64,000 nt of DNA. It comes from Siphonodentalium dalli (Eukaryota; Mollusca; Scaphopoda; Gadilida; Siphonodentaliidae). A program made the translations under genes and the position numbers. The notes beneath the pieces were generated by a model. That model was not told the origin of the DNA and searched no databases. It worked only from the letters and a program-made list of their open reading frames with translations. Of this stretch, positions 11,812 through 23,259 are shown piece after piece. Within the stretch, counting starts at the first letter, position 1. Every line of letters begins with the position of its first letter. The stretch lies in assembly GCA_032622095.1 (NCBI GenBank), contig CP136068.1, forward strand, positions 183,522,796 to 183,586,795, in the 5' to 3' direction.

Positions 11812-11836
11812 GACTCACACGTGCTCAACGCTCTGA

Positions 11837-12210
11837 CAAAAGAGGAACTAATAAGGTCGAAGCAATCACGACCGTTTCGCTCCACTCCCTGCCACTCCCT
11901 GCCGGTAAATTTTATTTTTAATTTACACACGATTATATATAATCTAACCCATAACGAAATATCGTGTTATTGGTCGGTAAGCAAATTAAGTACACGGGTT
12001 TCCAGTATCACAAATACTCTCTTCGTCATATTGATCGTTATTGTCTAGCACCAAGAATATTTTCGATTGCAATAAAAACACGGAAACCTCATCGCAAATC
12101 TCCACTGTTGTCGCGAGATTACCTGTTCGTCTTCCCCAAGTGTTATGGAAACACAGTTTCGGTTTAAATACGCCAATATGTCTTCTGATTATTGTGAACG
12201 GGTTAATGTA
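11837..12210. other. Foldback core, upstream of the ORF
   Basis: A doubled actccctgcc word lies near 11,885, close to the likely 5' end of the minus-strand gene. The rest is AT-rich without a gene I can support; it may hold the promoter or an upstream exon. Confidence 0.4.
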
Positions 12211-12546
12211 TACAATATAACAATTGCGATACCGTTTTACTGCTAATTGATATCAACACATTCAAACATCTGCCGCGGCTCTCTTCAGACAAGCAGTTGC
12301 TGTCGAAATCAACACAATTACACCCGCTCGTGTCAAGATATAAAAATTATAGGTGTAAAGTTATTAATTTTTATTGAATACAATATAACAATTGCGATAC
12401 CGTTTTACTGCTAATTGATATCAACACATTCAAACATCTGCCGCGGCTCTCTTCAGACAAGCAGTTGCTGTCGAAATCAACACAATTACACCCGCTCGTG
12501 TCAAAATATAAAAATTATAGGTGTAAAGTTACTAATTTTTATTGAA
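12211..12546 (+). repeat. 168-bp direct tandem duplication in the foldback core
   Basis: Two copies (12,211-12,378 and 12,379-12,546) of a segment starting tacaatataacaattgcgat and including ctgccgcggctctcttcaga differ at only a few bases. Confidence 0.92.
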
Positions 12547-12619
12547 AACATTCAAGAAAATTGCGATATTTACGATCATGTAGGGCCGAATATTTATGGT
12601 GATACGGTATTTTGTGGGA

Positions 12620-14990
12620 TTTTGTGTTGACGCGTCAGCGAGTCAATATCTGGAAGTCACTATCAGGTGGTATTGCACTACCATGCATTATCAAAATATG
12701 CTGTCCGAAATCAAAAGAAGACACCGTGCCCTCTTAGCCAATATCGGATTTTATGGGGTTAATAACACCGACCGGAGTCGAGTAAGATTTTCTAGGTTGA
12801 CCTCGTGGGGTATGTCGCTACGTTATACCGTCGAGATATAGTGTCCACGGGCCCATGGGGCCCCCGGGCGGTCCTGGGCGGTCGCAGTGTTCTTTTTGAT
12901 TATATACCATTTTATCGGATTTTGAGGGGGTAATAACACCGACCGGAGTCGAGCGAGCGAGTAACATTTTCTAGGTTGACCTCGTGGGGTATGTCGCTAC
13001 GTTATACCGTCGAGATATAGTGTCCACGGGCCCATGGGGCCCCCGGGCGGTCCTGGGCGGTCGCAGTGTTCTTTTTGATTATATACCATTTTATCGGATT
13101 TTGAGGGGGTAATAACACCGACCGGAATCGAGCGAGCGAGTAACAGTTTCTAGGTTGACCTCGTGGGGTATTTCGCTATGTTATAACGTTAAGGTATAGT
13201 GTCCACGGGCCCATGGGGCCGCCCGGGTGGTCCCAAGGTTCTTTTTGTTTATACACTATTTTACCGGAGTTTGAGGGGTTAATAACATCGGCCGTGGACG
13301 CGTCAACGAGTCAATATATGGAAATAACACTCAGGTGTATTGCACTGCCGAGAATCACCAAAATAATCTGTATGAAAACACACGAAGACACCAGTAATCA
13401 CCCAGGCTCTTTTAGCCAATATCGGCATTTGTGGGGTTAATATAACCGGCCGGAGACGAGCGAGCGAGTAAATTTTTCTATGTTGCCCTCAGGTGGCATG
13501 TCGCTACGTAACTTATAACGTCGAGATATTGTGACCATGGCCCGTGAGGCCACCCGGGCGGTCCCGGTGGTCCCAATGTTCTTTTTGTTTATATACTATT
13601 TTATCGGATTTTGAGGGGTTAATAACACCGGCCGGAGTCGAGCGAGCGAGTAACATTTTCTAGGTTGACCTCATGGGGTATGTCGCTACGTTATGACGCC
13701 GAGATATAGTGTCCACGGGCCCATGGGGCCTCCCGGGCGGTCCCGGATGGTCCCAGTGTTCTTTTTGTTTATATACCATTTTATCGGATTTTGAGGGGTT
13801 AATAACACCGGCCGTAGTCGAGCGAGCGAGTACCATTTTCTATGTTGACCTCGTGGGGTATGTCGCTACGTTATAATGTTGAGATATAGTGTCCACGGGC
13901 CCATGGGGATGTCCGGGCGGTCCCAATGTTCTTTTTGTTTATATACCATTTTATCGAATTTGGAGGGGTTAATAACACCGTCCGGAGTCGAGCGAGCGAG
14001 TACCATTTTCTATGTTGACCTCGTGGGGTATGTCGCTACGTTATAATGTTGAGATATAGTGTCCACGGGCACATGGGGCCGTCCGGGCGGTCCCAATGTT
14101 CTTTTTGTTTATATACCATTTTATGGATTTTTAGGGGTTAATAACACCGGCCGGGGTCGAGCGAGCGAGTAACATTTTCCATGTTCACCTCGTGGGGTAT
14201 GTCGCTAAGTTATAAGTCGAGATATAGTGTCCTCGGGTCCGTGGGGCCGCCCGGGCGGTCCCGGGCGGACCCAGTGTTCATTTTGTTTATATACCATTTT
14301 ATCGGATCTTGAGGGGTTAATAACACCGGCCGGAGTCGAGCGAGCCAGTAACATTTTCTAGGTTGACCTCGTGGGGTATGTTGCTACGTTATACGTCGAG
14401 ATATAGTGTCCACGGGTCCAGGGGGCCTCCCGGGCAGTCCCAATGTTCTTTTTGATTATATACCATTTTATCGGATTTTGAGGGGTTAATAACACCGACC
14501 GGAGTCGAGTGAGCCAGTAACATTTTCTAGGTTGACCTCGTGGGGTATGTCGCTATGTTATAACTTCGAGATATAGTGTCCACGCTCCCATGGGGACACC
14601 CGGGCGGTCCCGGGCAGTCCCAAGGTTCTTTTTGTTTATACACTATTTTACCGGAATTTGAGGGGTTAATAACATCGGCCGTGGACGCCTCAACGAGTCA
14701 ATATATGGACTTAACACTCAGGTGTATTGCACTACCGAGAAACACCAAAATAATCTGTCTGAAAACACACGAAGACACCAGTAATCACACAGGCTCTTTT
14801 AGCCAATATCGGCATTTGTGGGGTTAATATGACCGGCCGGGGACGAGCGAGCGAGTAAATTTTCCTATGTTGCCCTCAGGTGGCATGTTGCTACGTTATA
14901 ATGTCGAGATATTGTGTCGACTGGCACGTGGGGCCACCTGGGCGGTCCCCGGGCGGTCCCGGGCGGTCCCGGGCGGTAATTAGTCACACC
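12620..14990 (-). repeat. Right satellite arm of the foldback-like element (inverted)
   Basis: This is the same ~179-bp unit as the left arm in reverse orientation, about eleven copies, with the extended variant near 12,620, 13,280 and 14,660. Two adjacent units at ~12,790 and ~12,970 are almost identical, including an unusual gggcggtcctgggcggtcgc variant. This suggests local array expansion after the arms diverged. Confidence 0.9.
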
Positions 14991-14999
14991 CCTGTATAT

Positions 15000-15480
15000 T
15001 GCTGATACATCTTTATAAATCATGAGTTATATTAATGCCGCTGACAATTCGGTTACTCGTCTGCGTAAATAATGCTGACATGCCACGAATGTAGGATGTC
15101 CCGTAACCCAGATAGGGCTGCTCATGAGACCGCCCATGTACCTGCACACAGTCACCAGTAATTAGCTGCATACACTCATTTGTTAGTTGTTGTGAATCAC
15201 AAGAAGAGCTTCCATTTAAATTGAGTACGCTATGCGTGTGTTGGTGAGACGCCCCGGTGTCCCGTGATGTCATACATTAGGCATATGGAGCTTGTTCGTA
15301 GACCTAACTACCTGCCCACAGTCACCGATAATTAGCTTCACACAATGAGAGGTTCGATTTCGCGACATTCACAGAGAAGTTGCATTTATATAAAATATTA
15401 TATTCGTGTGTCAATTCAAGGCTTCCAGTACATGTTTCCATAGTAAGCTGTTCGTCACTTCAGTAAATATTTACTATTAA
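15000..15480 (+). repeat. Repeat A, right portion
   Basis: Continues the copy begun at 6,755 after the foldback insertion. It matches 27,770-28,101 in reverse complement (attaatgccgctgacaattc, tacattcgtggcatgtcagc, gcgtctcaccaacacacgc) and then 25,290-25,500. Confidence 0.85.
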
Positions 15481-16719
15481 TTGGATGCCCGAGGGTCAAT
15501 ACTATTAATACTTTTATACCTGTGAATACACATAGTATTTATTAATTTGTAATTATAAATTTGTGTTAACTATCACAGTGGTTTCATAGTACAGGGAAAA
15601 TTTAGCCGTATTATCTGTACACTAAATAATGAATATACAAACATATTATTAATAGTTAAATTGTTATCGTCTCCCGACCACACATTTCGTCCTAATAGGG
15701 ACACGACGACGCGGGGATGTGACATGTTGGGTGTTGTACGGCTTGGTGGGTGCCCAAATAGTTCTCAACAGTTGGATAGGTTGACACAAACATTTTACAC
15801 CACATACAAGCTCACGTTGTCAGTATTGTTTAATTTCACAACCAATAATAAGTGAGAACTGTGTTTGAAGACCAATCAGTCTTATTCACTAGCATATTTT
15901 TGACTTTTGTTGAATATGATATGGTCTAAGTGGCCATCAGATATAACTTGTTCAATGCCGGGATGCAGTTGGAAAATTAAAGGTGGACAGCCCATGCACA
16001 CTCAGTCGTCACGTCCCTGTGTCCAAATATGTTGTTACTTTTTCAGTTGGGGGAGGAGTGTCCACATCTAAATTTCATATACACCCGATATGCTGCGAGT
16101 GTTATTGATATCAATTATTGTAACACATTAGACTGGGCGAGGGGTGAAACCCCTAAAACGTTGAAAAAACTAACTCACCACTCTGCTCCCATTCACACGT
16201 TACCAGTGTTATCTGAATACCTAGTTCAAATTAGACGGATATGCAGAGGAGCTAAAATAACTAACAACAATTTATATGGGAAAGTTACAATGCGTGATGT
16301 TATGTTGTGATTAGTGATATCTCCGGTACTACGAAACGATGAGCTAACAAAATCTCGCAAATTTCACAAAGATCAACTGTTGATTATTGTAGATTGCTTA
16401 TGGGCAAACCGTCACCTGTGAGTGATTCACAATATATTGAATCACGGCAAGCCAAAGTTACAAAATAATTAACCAATCATAAGTTGAGAGGTTGATCGCT
16501 TTTCAGAGCTATCCAATCGGTACACGGATTGCTAAGTTAATGACCACTTGTCTGCGCAAATTTAACTAATAAACAGTTCGTGTGTAGAGTGTGTGTATGT
16601 AAGTACAAGTCAGTGAAATATCGAGTGCTACAACCAATTTGGTATCATTGTTTTCACAAATTACAACCATTCAGTTTGTGAAAACAAAATATTATTTTGA
16701 TGGTATAACATTATAGATA

Positions 16720-16970
16720 TTGTGCCCATCCTATGATTTAACTGATCCGCTACTCTTATCATAACACATCGCGGCAGGAACGTGGCTAAGGCTCTCAGTT
16801 ATAGGAGGGGTGGTCATTTTATAATTTCAAACTGCTCCGATAACTTATATATATCGAGATAGGGACGTGACTATATGGGCACCGTTTGGTGATGGGGTGT
16901 CCATCCTATAATTTCAATATGCACCCTTTGAATAAAACAAATGAGTATAAATTCCACATAGCGATGGAAT
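16720..16970 (+). repeat. Repeat A, diverged partial copy
   Basis: Shares ctgatccgctactcttatca, gggcaccgtttggtgatggg and ttccacatagcgatggaatc with 6,770-6,930 and 28,600-28,780, with many differences. Confidence 0.7.
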
Positions 16971-16984
16971 CGTATATCAAGAGG

Positions 16985-17330
16985 CGAGTATTTTTCTACG
17001 CTGATAACAAAACTTAGTCAATATGACTAACCTATGTTAGTCAAACGTTTTTCCCCAGGATGAATATAACTTAGTTCAGCCAACATGACTGAGGCATAAC
17101 ATTAGTCAAAATTACTAGGACGATGTTAGTCATAACGACTAAGAAATGGGGATTCAAAACGACTAATTAGTCAAAATGGCCAGGATTCAGTCATAACTTT
17201 TCGTAGTCACTGGGAAAGCGAAAATGTAAGTTGCGGAATTATGTGCAAATAATTCCAATACTTGACCAAAGTTACTCAAAATGTTTGTGACTAAGTTAGT
17301 CATATTTAGTCAAAGTGTCCAACCCAAGGG
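16985..17330 (+). repeat. Scattered ttagtcaaaatgacta words
   Basis: Many copies of ttagtca/tgacta in both orientations make an imperfect palindromic low-complexity tract. Confidence 0.6.
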
Positions 17331-17844
17331 GGCGGTTGGACAACTTAATGTTACAGCTGGAAAATCAGAAGCCAACCGGGGTAAACAATTACATTTCACA
17401 GAAATAGAAGTTTCTTATTGATGGGTGGGGATACAGTTGGATATCTACGTTGGCGCACATAAGAGACCATCTGGTCACGTCACTGCATTTAAGTTGTAGT
17501 CATTTGTGAAAACTATGCTTCCATCTTCGTATTCGTGTCCTTTACCGTGACCAAATGCATTCGCGTCGACGATCGAAACTCAAAGGATAATCCACCCATG
17601 AACATGAGTATCATTTACCTCGCAATGCATTCTTGAGCGGTAAACAATACTCAAATTAGGAACACGCGTAAATTTTATTGATTTAGCATTTAAAAAATAT
17701 ATATTTATAATATATCAAGACAACAACACCGAAATGCCTCTAACCAAATACCAAAAGGCAGTATTTATGGAAGAAGTTAACACAATAAAACACAGCTGTA
17801 ATGTGCCAGGCATCGTGTTCCCAAGACCACTATCGCCATGTCCC

Positions 17845-18590
17845 TGTTTATGAGATTTCAATTGATAAAACATTTTCATAAGGGGGCGCTACGTCCCTGC
17901 GAATCAGATATGGTTATATGGTCCGGCTTAGGGTGTGGAAATCGTCAATTTATGTTTGACACCCTATATAGACCTTCTAGACAAGTTCCTTAACGTTGTA
18001 ACTTTCAATAAATTGGGTAATTTTAGTAGTTACAAGGAACACATACTTCTACCTCACATCCAAGCTGACACCCACTAAGGTTTGACCATTTCTAAATATA
18101 GGCCATTTCAATCCAAACTATTGACCAAAGGAGGTAAATATGCAAATGTTGGTCTCAATCAAACACATACCCTCTAATACATTGTTGGAAAACAAAATAA
18201 GAGAACAAGTTCAACCTATTTTTGTTGGACAATTTCCAATTCATGTTGTTTCAGGTATCAAATTTCCAACTGTTGAACATGTTGACAAAATATTTGGGGG
18301 GCGAGAAACATAACCCAACCCCTTGTCGCGACGTCTTTGTGGGTTGTACTTGAGATTTCCAGCTGACAAAACATTTTCACAAGGGAGTGAATCGACCCCT
18401 TTGCGCCACATCCCTGCGTATCATAGATGGGTATATTATCCGGGTTAAGGGTGCGAAAACTGAAAAATTATGTTGGACACACAATACGAAGACATTCTTA
18501 TCACGTTCCTTAACGTTATAACTTTCAATTAACCTTTCATAGTACTCGAACATTCTTTGTGATTGGGAGATGTCTGTAAATACAAAGAAC
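17845..18590 (+). repeat. Two-copy direct repeat, ~507-bp period
   Basis: Segment 17,848-18,045 (acaaaacattttca-type start, ccttaacgttgtaactttca) recurs diverged at 18,352-18,590 (gacaaaacattttcacaagg, ccttaacgttataactttca). A related word (ccaactgttgac) is found at 57,480. Confidence 0.65.
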
Positions 18591-18721
18591 ACGTACTATT
18601 TGTGATTTATGTTTGTAATCGTAGGTTCGTAGTATTAGCGGAATGATAAATTGTTATTTCTTACAAACAATTGTAGGTTATTACAAAGAAAACACTTCAT
18701 AGTATTGACCCCTGATATACT

Positions 18722-20080
18722 CACCCCTGGTCAAGTTGTCCTGCTTATATGCTATGATGCGGTCGTGTCCTGCTAATATGCTATGATGCGGTCGTGTCCT
18801 GCTAATATGCTAAGGTGCTGGTGGGTCCTGCTAATATGCTATGATGCTGGTGGGTCATGCTAACATTATATGATGCTGGTGGGTCATGCTAATATGTTAT
18901 GATGCTGGTGGGTCCAGCTAACATTTTATGATGCTGGTGGGTCCTGCTAATATGCTATGATGGGGTCGTGTCCTGCTAATATGCTATGATGCGGTTGGGT
19001 CGTGTTGAATTATGTCTAGTTGTCCAGTGGTAAGTGTGAATATGGCCGTGTTCGGGAACAACGAAGAGTCGTCCAGAGGTTTTATACTTTTATGTTTCAA
19101 TAACGTATTCTGCCGGTAAGCACACTAGGTAGGTGAACACAGGTGTTAGTGGTTCGATGATCTGAGCGGTAGTGAGTCTGTTTATCATAGAGTAGTTATT
19201 CCAAGAGTTGGGGTATCATGTGTCTAAATAAGGTCTGAGATATCATGATAGCCTTGTCTATGACGTGTATCATACTATTGTTAACTATAGGATGATACTG
19301 GTTTTATCATCACTCGACAATACAATGGTTAATACCAGTCATAACCTAATAAGAATAAGATCTTGTTAATGATGCATGTATGTTCTCATACTATATCATT
19401 TATATTTTCCATGTGTTGTGCTTACGTATATACATTTAACCTTAGCAGTTAAAATCACTGGCGGAAGGAAGTTTATCCTAGATCCGAGAACATATCAAAC
19501 TATATCTACTATCTATTATTTACCATCGGACAAATTGCTATGATGATGTTAGGGCAAACTGATGCTGTTAAAAAAAGTACCGTTATATGTTTTTAATTTA
19601 TCTCTTTTGCTGTGTTCCGATAAGTTGATCATATACAAGAAAAGCCATTATGCGCATCAAACATTCAAAAACATATGTATTGCGAAATAGTTTAAATGCC
19701 GGTTGTAAAAGTTTTTGAAAATAGGCTATAATCAAGATGGTTATTCACGTCCTGATATAAACACCAGCGCAGGCATTATTATATATTTTATAAATCTATA
19801 TGTTCATGAATGTTTCATACAGACACTGGCTTTTTCTCAAATCTCTCGGATTTGCCAAATACCGCGAAAATCATAACTTTAGAACAAATAACGGTACTTT
19901 TTCATAACAGCATCAGTTTGGCCAACGCGCATCATGTCAATTCAGCAGAACCCACCAGCACCATAACACATTAGCATGACCACCAGCACCATAACACATT
20001 AGCATGACCACCAGCATCATAGCATATAAGCAGGGCCACAAGCATCATAGCATATTAGCAGGACCACTTGACCAGGGGTG
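18722..20080 (+). mobile_element. CACCCCTGG-ended DNA transposon, left-arm copy (non-autonomous)
   Basis: Ends are cacccctggtcaagt and acttgaccaggggtg, flanked by atact (18,717-18,721 and 20,081-20,085). Empty sites with a single atact occur at 7,357-7,361 and 28,176-28,180 (reverse). Inside each end are minisatellite units of tgctaatatgctatgatgc type. No transposase frame is present. A 5-bp duplication with a CAC terminus is compatible with Transib-like elements, but that is a weak inference. Confidence 0.85.
18724..19010 (+). repeat. Minisatellite, tcctgctaatatgctatgatgctggtggg units (~29 bp)
   Basis: About ten units form the left terminal part of the CACCCCTGG element. Shorter matching arrays lie at its other end (19,960-20,070) and in the right-arm copy (23,270-23,390). 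Confidence 0.9.
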
Positions 20081-20519
20081 ATACTGAGGATGACGATTCT
20101 GGCATTGGAGTCAGATTTGGAAAAGCCACTACATTATAATTAGGCTGTTGACTATACTGTTGACGGATCTTTATGATGTATATGTACTATTAATGCCGCT
20201 GGGAATTCGGTTACTCGTCCACCTAACTAATGCTGGTATGACACGAATGTAGGATGTCCCGTACTCCAGATAGGGCTGGCACGGAGAACTCCCATGTACC
20301 TGTCCACAGTCACCGGTAATTAGCTTCACACAATCAACTGCTCTATATTGAGACATTCACGGAAATGTTCCATTTCAATACAATAATGGAATGTGTGTCA
20401 ATTCAAGGCTCCCAATACATGTCGCGTAATGTCATATGAAGCTGTTTGTCGAGTTGTACGATGTTTTAATACAGAGGAACTGCTATATACTACCCCTTAT
20501 ATTTCGATTTTGAAACGCC

Positions 20520-22840
20520 ACTATGGTAAGTTGCTAGCGTATGCAGAATTAATCGAATTATTGTTATCTGCATCTAAACAGATTGAAAGCTCTCCTGTTA
20601 GCTAGTCGGTGTGTCAAAGTGCAGTCACTTCTGTGTTCTGAAGTCCGATTGTGAAAAGTATCTATATTAGGTTGCTTACTAATGTAGATTAATGGAACTA
20701 TTGTCCTGCAATACGAAGCGTAGGTTTTATGGTACAATTGATAACAAGAAAAAAAAGTTGAATGCATCAGATCACCCATGAACTATTTTACAAGATTTAG
20801 TCACGTATATTTGGAAAGTATTATAAATTTAACATATATATTTATCACTTACTTAGCCCCTAAATACGGCCTCATGTTTTAGTAAGACACATGTGTATTA
20901 CCCGCACGCGCAGTGGCGTAAGAGCTTAGAGCAATTATATTGATGGCAACACCGGAACTTTAGCATTATGTTAAAAGTCCAGTACTTTTGTGGTTTCACA
21001 TCAAACTAATTGCAACACAAAGTTTCTCATTGGGGATAAGTACATTAACCCATCGCAAACATACTAAAATCAAAAAGAATCACGAAAGACGAAGTTAATG
21101 AATTTGTGAAAAACATTGTCAAAATTTGGTAAAATACCTAATTTATGGCTTTCAAGAATGTTTATCAAGGCCTTCCATTTGTATATCCATTTTGTATATC
21201 CTGAATACAGAACAGTAAACCTTTCCCAGGTACGTTCAGTATTTTTCTAGTTATCTGCCTCCAAAATTGGGAGTTTATCTAATTTCAGAGCCTCAATTTC
21301 TCAAAATTGGCTAAAATAAATTTGTTTATGGTCTTGTATTTTGACAACTAAAGAAAAAACACACATTTCTGGCCACAGACTAATAATTCAGCTAAAATAA
21401 TTTAAAAGAGCTATTTAAATATAAGAAATGAATGTAGTTTGAGTTTGTTTTATTGAGGGCCGTTGGAACACATTTAAGAAATGAATGGGGTGGGTGTGTG
21501 TTGTCGGTGGATACAGCACTGTGGTCGTTGGGGCACATGTAAATCGCGAAGCTATTTACACTAAATGTGCCCCCAACGACCACAGCGCATAACCCCCGAT
21601 AACGGCCCTCCATAACGGCCCTCAATAAAACAAACTCAATAACGGCCCTCAATAACGGCCCTCAATAAAACAAACTCAATAACGGCCCTCAATAACGGCC
21701 CTCAATAACGACCCTCAATAAAACAAACTCAAGCTACATTCAGCTCTTATATTTATATAGCGTCTTAATGAGTTATTTCCTTAAAACAGCTGAGTGGATT
21801 CTTATTTATTTTCCCAAAATCTGCCGAGAATTTAAGACTAGCCCACGCAGCAAAGTAAATCATCCCAATATTAGATTTCCAAGCTCTTAGCAAGATAACT
21901 GATCGATATAAATAACTGGCTTCAGATGCAAATCGGCTGTACTTTAAAAATAACACCCAATTATTCTGCTGACCGCTTTTAATGATTATGATTTAAACAA
22001 TATTTATTAGCCCCAATATTACATTTATGATGAACAACATTTAGATGATGGAAACATGAGTAGAATAGAAAAGGGGAAGAGGATTTAGCAGCAAGCAGAT
22101 ATGTGCTTTTGTTGAGCTATCTCCTCAAATGATAATGTCAGCTAAGGTCAACACTTTGTGACGTCCTGTTCATGCTAGTCTCTTCGGTATTGATATATAG
22201 AACTGGTGACCCAAATGGCGGTTGACCAATCACCAAACATGATTTGGTGTAACACAGACGAGATATATAGATAGCTAGTGTTAACCGAACGAAACTATCG
22301 GTAACATACCAACACGTTATTCGAATGGTGGTGGAGCTCAGAGGACATCTCATAACGAGAGTCATGGCGAAAAGGAGAAATAATGACTAGGGTGTGAGGG
22401 ATTACCCATCTCCCATGGTCTGCTTTCGTTGACATATAGTGGGTCACCGTTCGCGTGGTTGCAGTGATGACAGGCAGCCCATTGGAATGGGACTGACCAC
22501 TTGTAAGCAGTTGTGTCAAACACGGGAAGTAAGATCTTAACTGGTTCGAATCTCCGTGATCTTTGGTTGGTGGCACAGACATGGAGGGGTATCCATGTCA
22601 TACGTAAACTAACTATATCGTGTATGGTGGACAATCTCTCATTCATCTGACGCGAATCCAAACTAACCAAACAACCAACGGAGTATGTGATGGGGTAATG
22701 TTATGATTAGATGGTGGGAGTGGTTTTATTATCTTAGTTGCACTATTTATGTGCTCTTTGGTGTTATTCATTGGCAAAAACGAAAACTCCAACGTACTGG
22801 GGGCACATTTAGTGTAAATAGCTTCGCGATTTACATGTGC
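20520..22840. other. Spacer between the inverted arms
   Basis: Contains a minisatellite of aataacggccctcaa/taaaacaaactc units (21,590-21,740) and a hairpin at ~21,505-21,592 (actgtggtcgttggggcaca and its inverse). One hairpin arm with loop recurs at 22,797-22,840, exactly at the inner edge of the right arm. The open frames at 21,765-21,956 and 22,295-22,670 are unrecognised and not supported as genes. Confidence 0.6.
21590..21740 (+). repeat. Minisatellite of aacggccctcaataa units
   Basis: Repeated aataacggccctc units of about 16 bp alternate with aataaaacaaactc units. Confidence 0.85.
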
Positions 22841-23259
22841 TTTTCAAAATCGAAATCCATTAGCAGTTCCTCTGTATTAAAACATCGTACAACTCGACAA
22901 ACAGCTTCATATGACATTACGCGACATGTATTGGGAGCCTTGAATTGACACACATTCCATTATTGTATTGAAATGGAAAATTTCCGTGAATGTCTCAACA
23001 TAGAGCAGTTGATTGTGTGAAGCTAATTACCGGTGACTGTGGACAGGTACATGGGAGTTCTCCGTGCCAGCCCTATCTGGAGTACGGGACATCCTACATT
23101 CGTGTCATGCCAGCATTATTTAGGTGGACGAGTAACCGAATTCCCAGCGGCATTAATAGTACCTATACATCGTAAAGATCCGTCAACAGTATAGTCAACA
23201 GCCTAATGTAGTGGATTTTCCAAATCTGACTCCAATGCCAGAATCGTCATCCTCAGTAT

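Larger units (their letters stand above)
7436..14990. mobile_element. Foldback-like element with satellite arms, 7,555 bp
   Basis: The left end reads cggtgtgacaaattaccgcc. The reverse complement of the right end reads ggtgtgactaattaccgccc. Both are flanked by cctgtatat (7,427-7,435 and 14,991-14,999), giving a 9-bp target duplication, or 8 bp if the first c belongs to the element. The surrounding repeat A is uninterrupted at 28,102-28,110, where a single atatacagg marks the empty site. The arms (7,436-10,100 and ~12,620-14,990) are inverted arrays of a ~179-bp unit; the core (10,100-12,620) has one notable reading frame. Long inverted termini built of tandem repeats plus a 9-bp duplication recall Drosophila FB elements and some MULEs (established knowledge). 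I recognise no transposase, so the superfamily is open. Confidence 0.85.

Noticed and set aside
14980-15003. Reading the right foldback end as caggggtgtgac, a hAT terminus
   Set aside because: The left end lacks the cagg and the duplicated target cctgtatat overlaps those bases. The repeat A empty site shows they belong to the target, not the element.
17734-17853. Short ATG frame (MPLTKYQKAVFMEEVNT...)
   Set aside because: Only 39 codons, no homology that I recognise, and no splice context.
22543-22552. ggttcgaatc resembling a tRNA/SINE B box
   Set aside because: No convincing A box ~50 bp upstream, no cloverleaf and no tail repeat. The match alone is too short.
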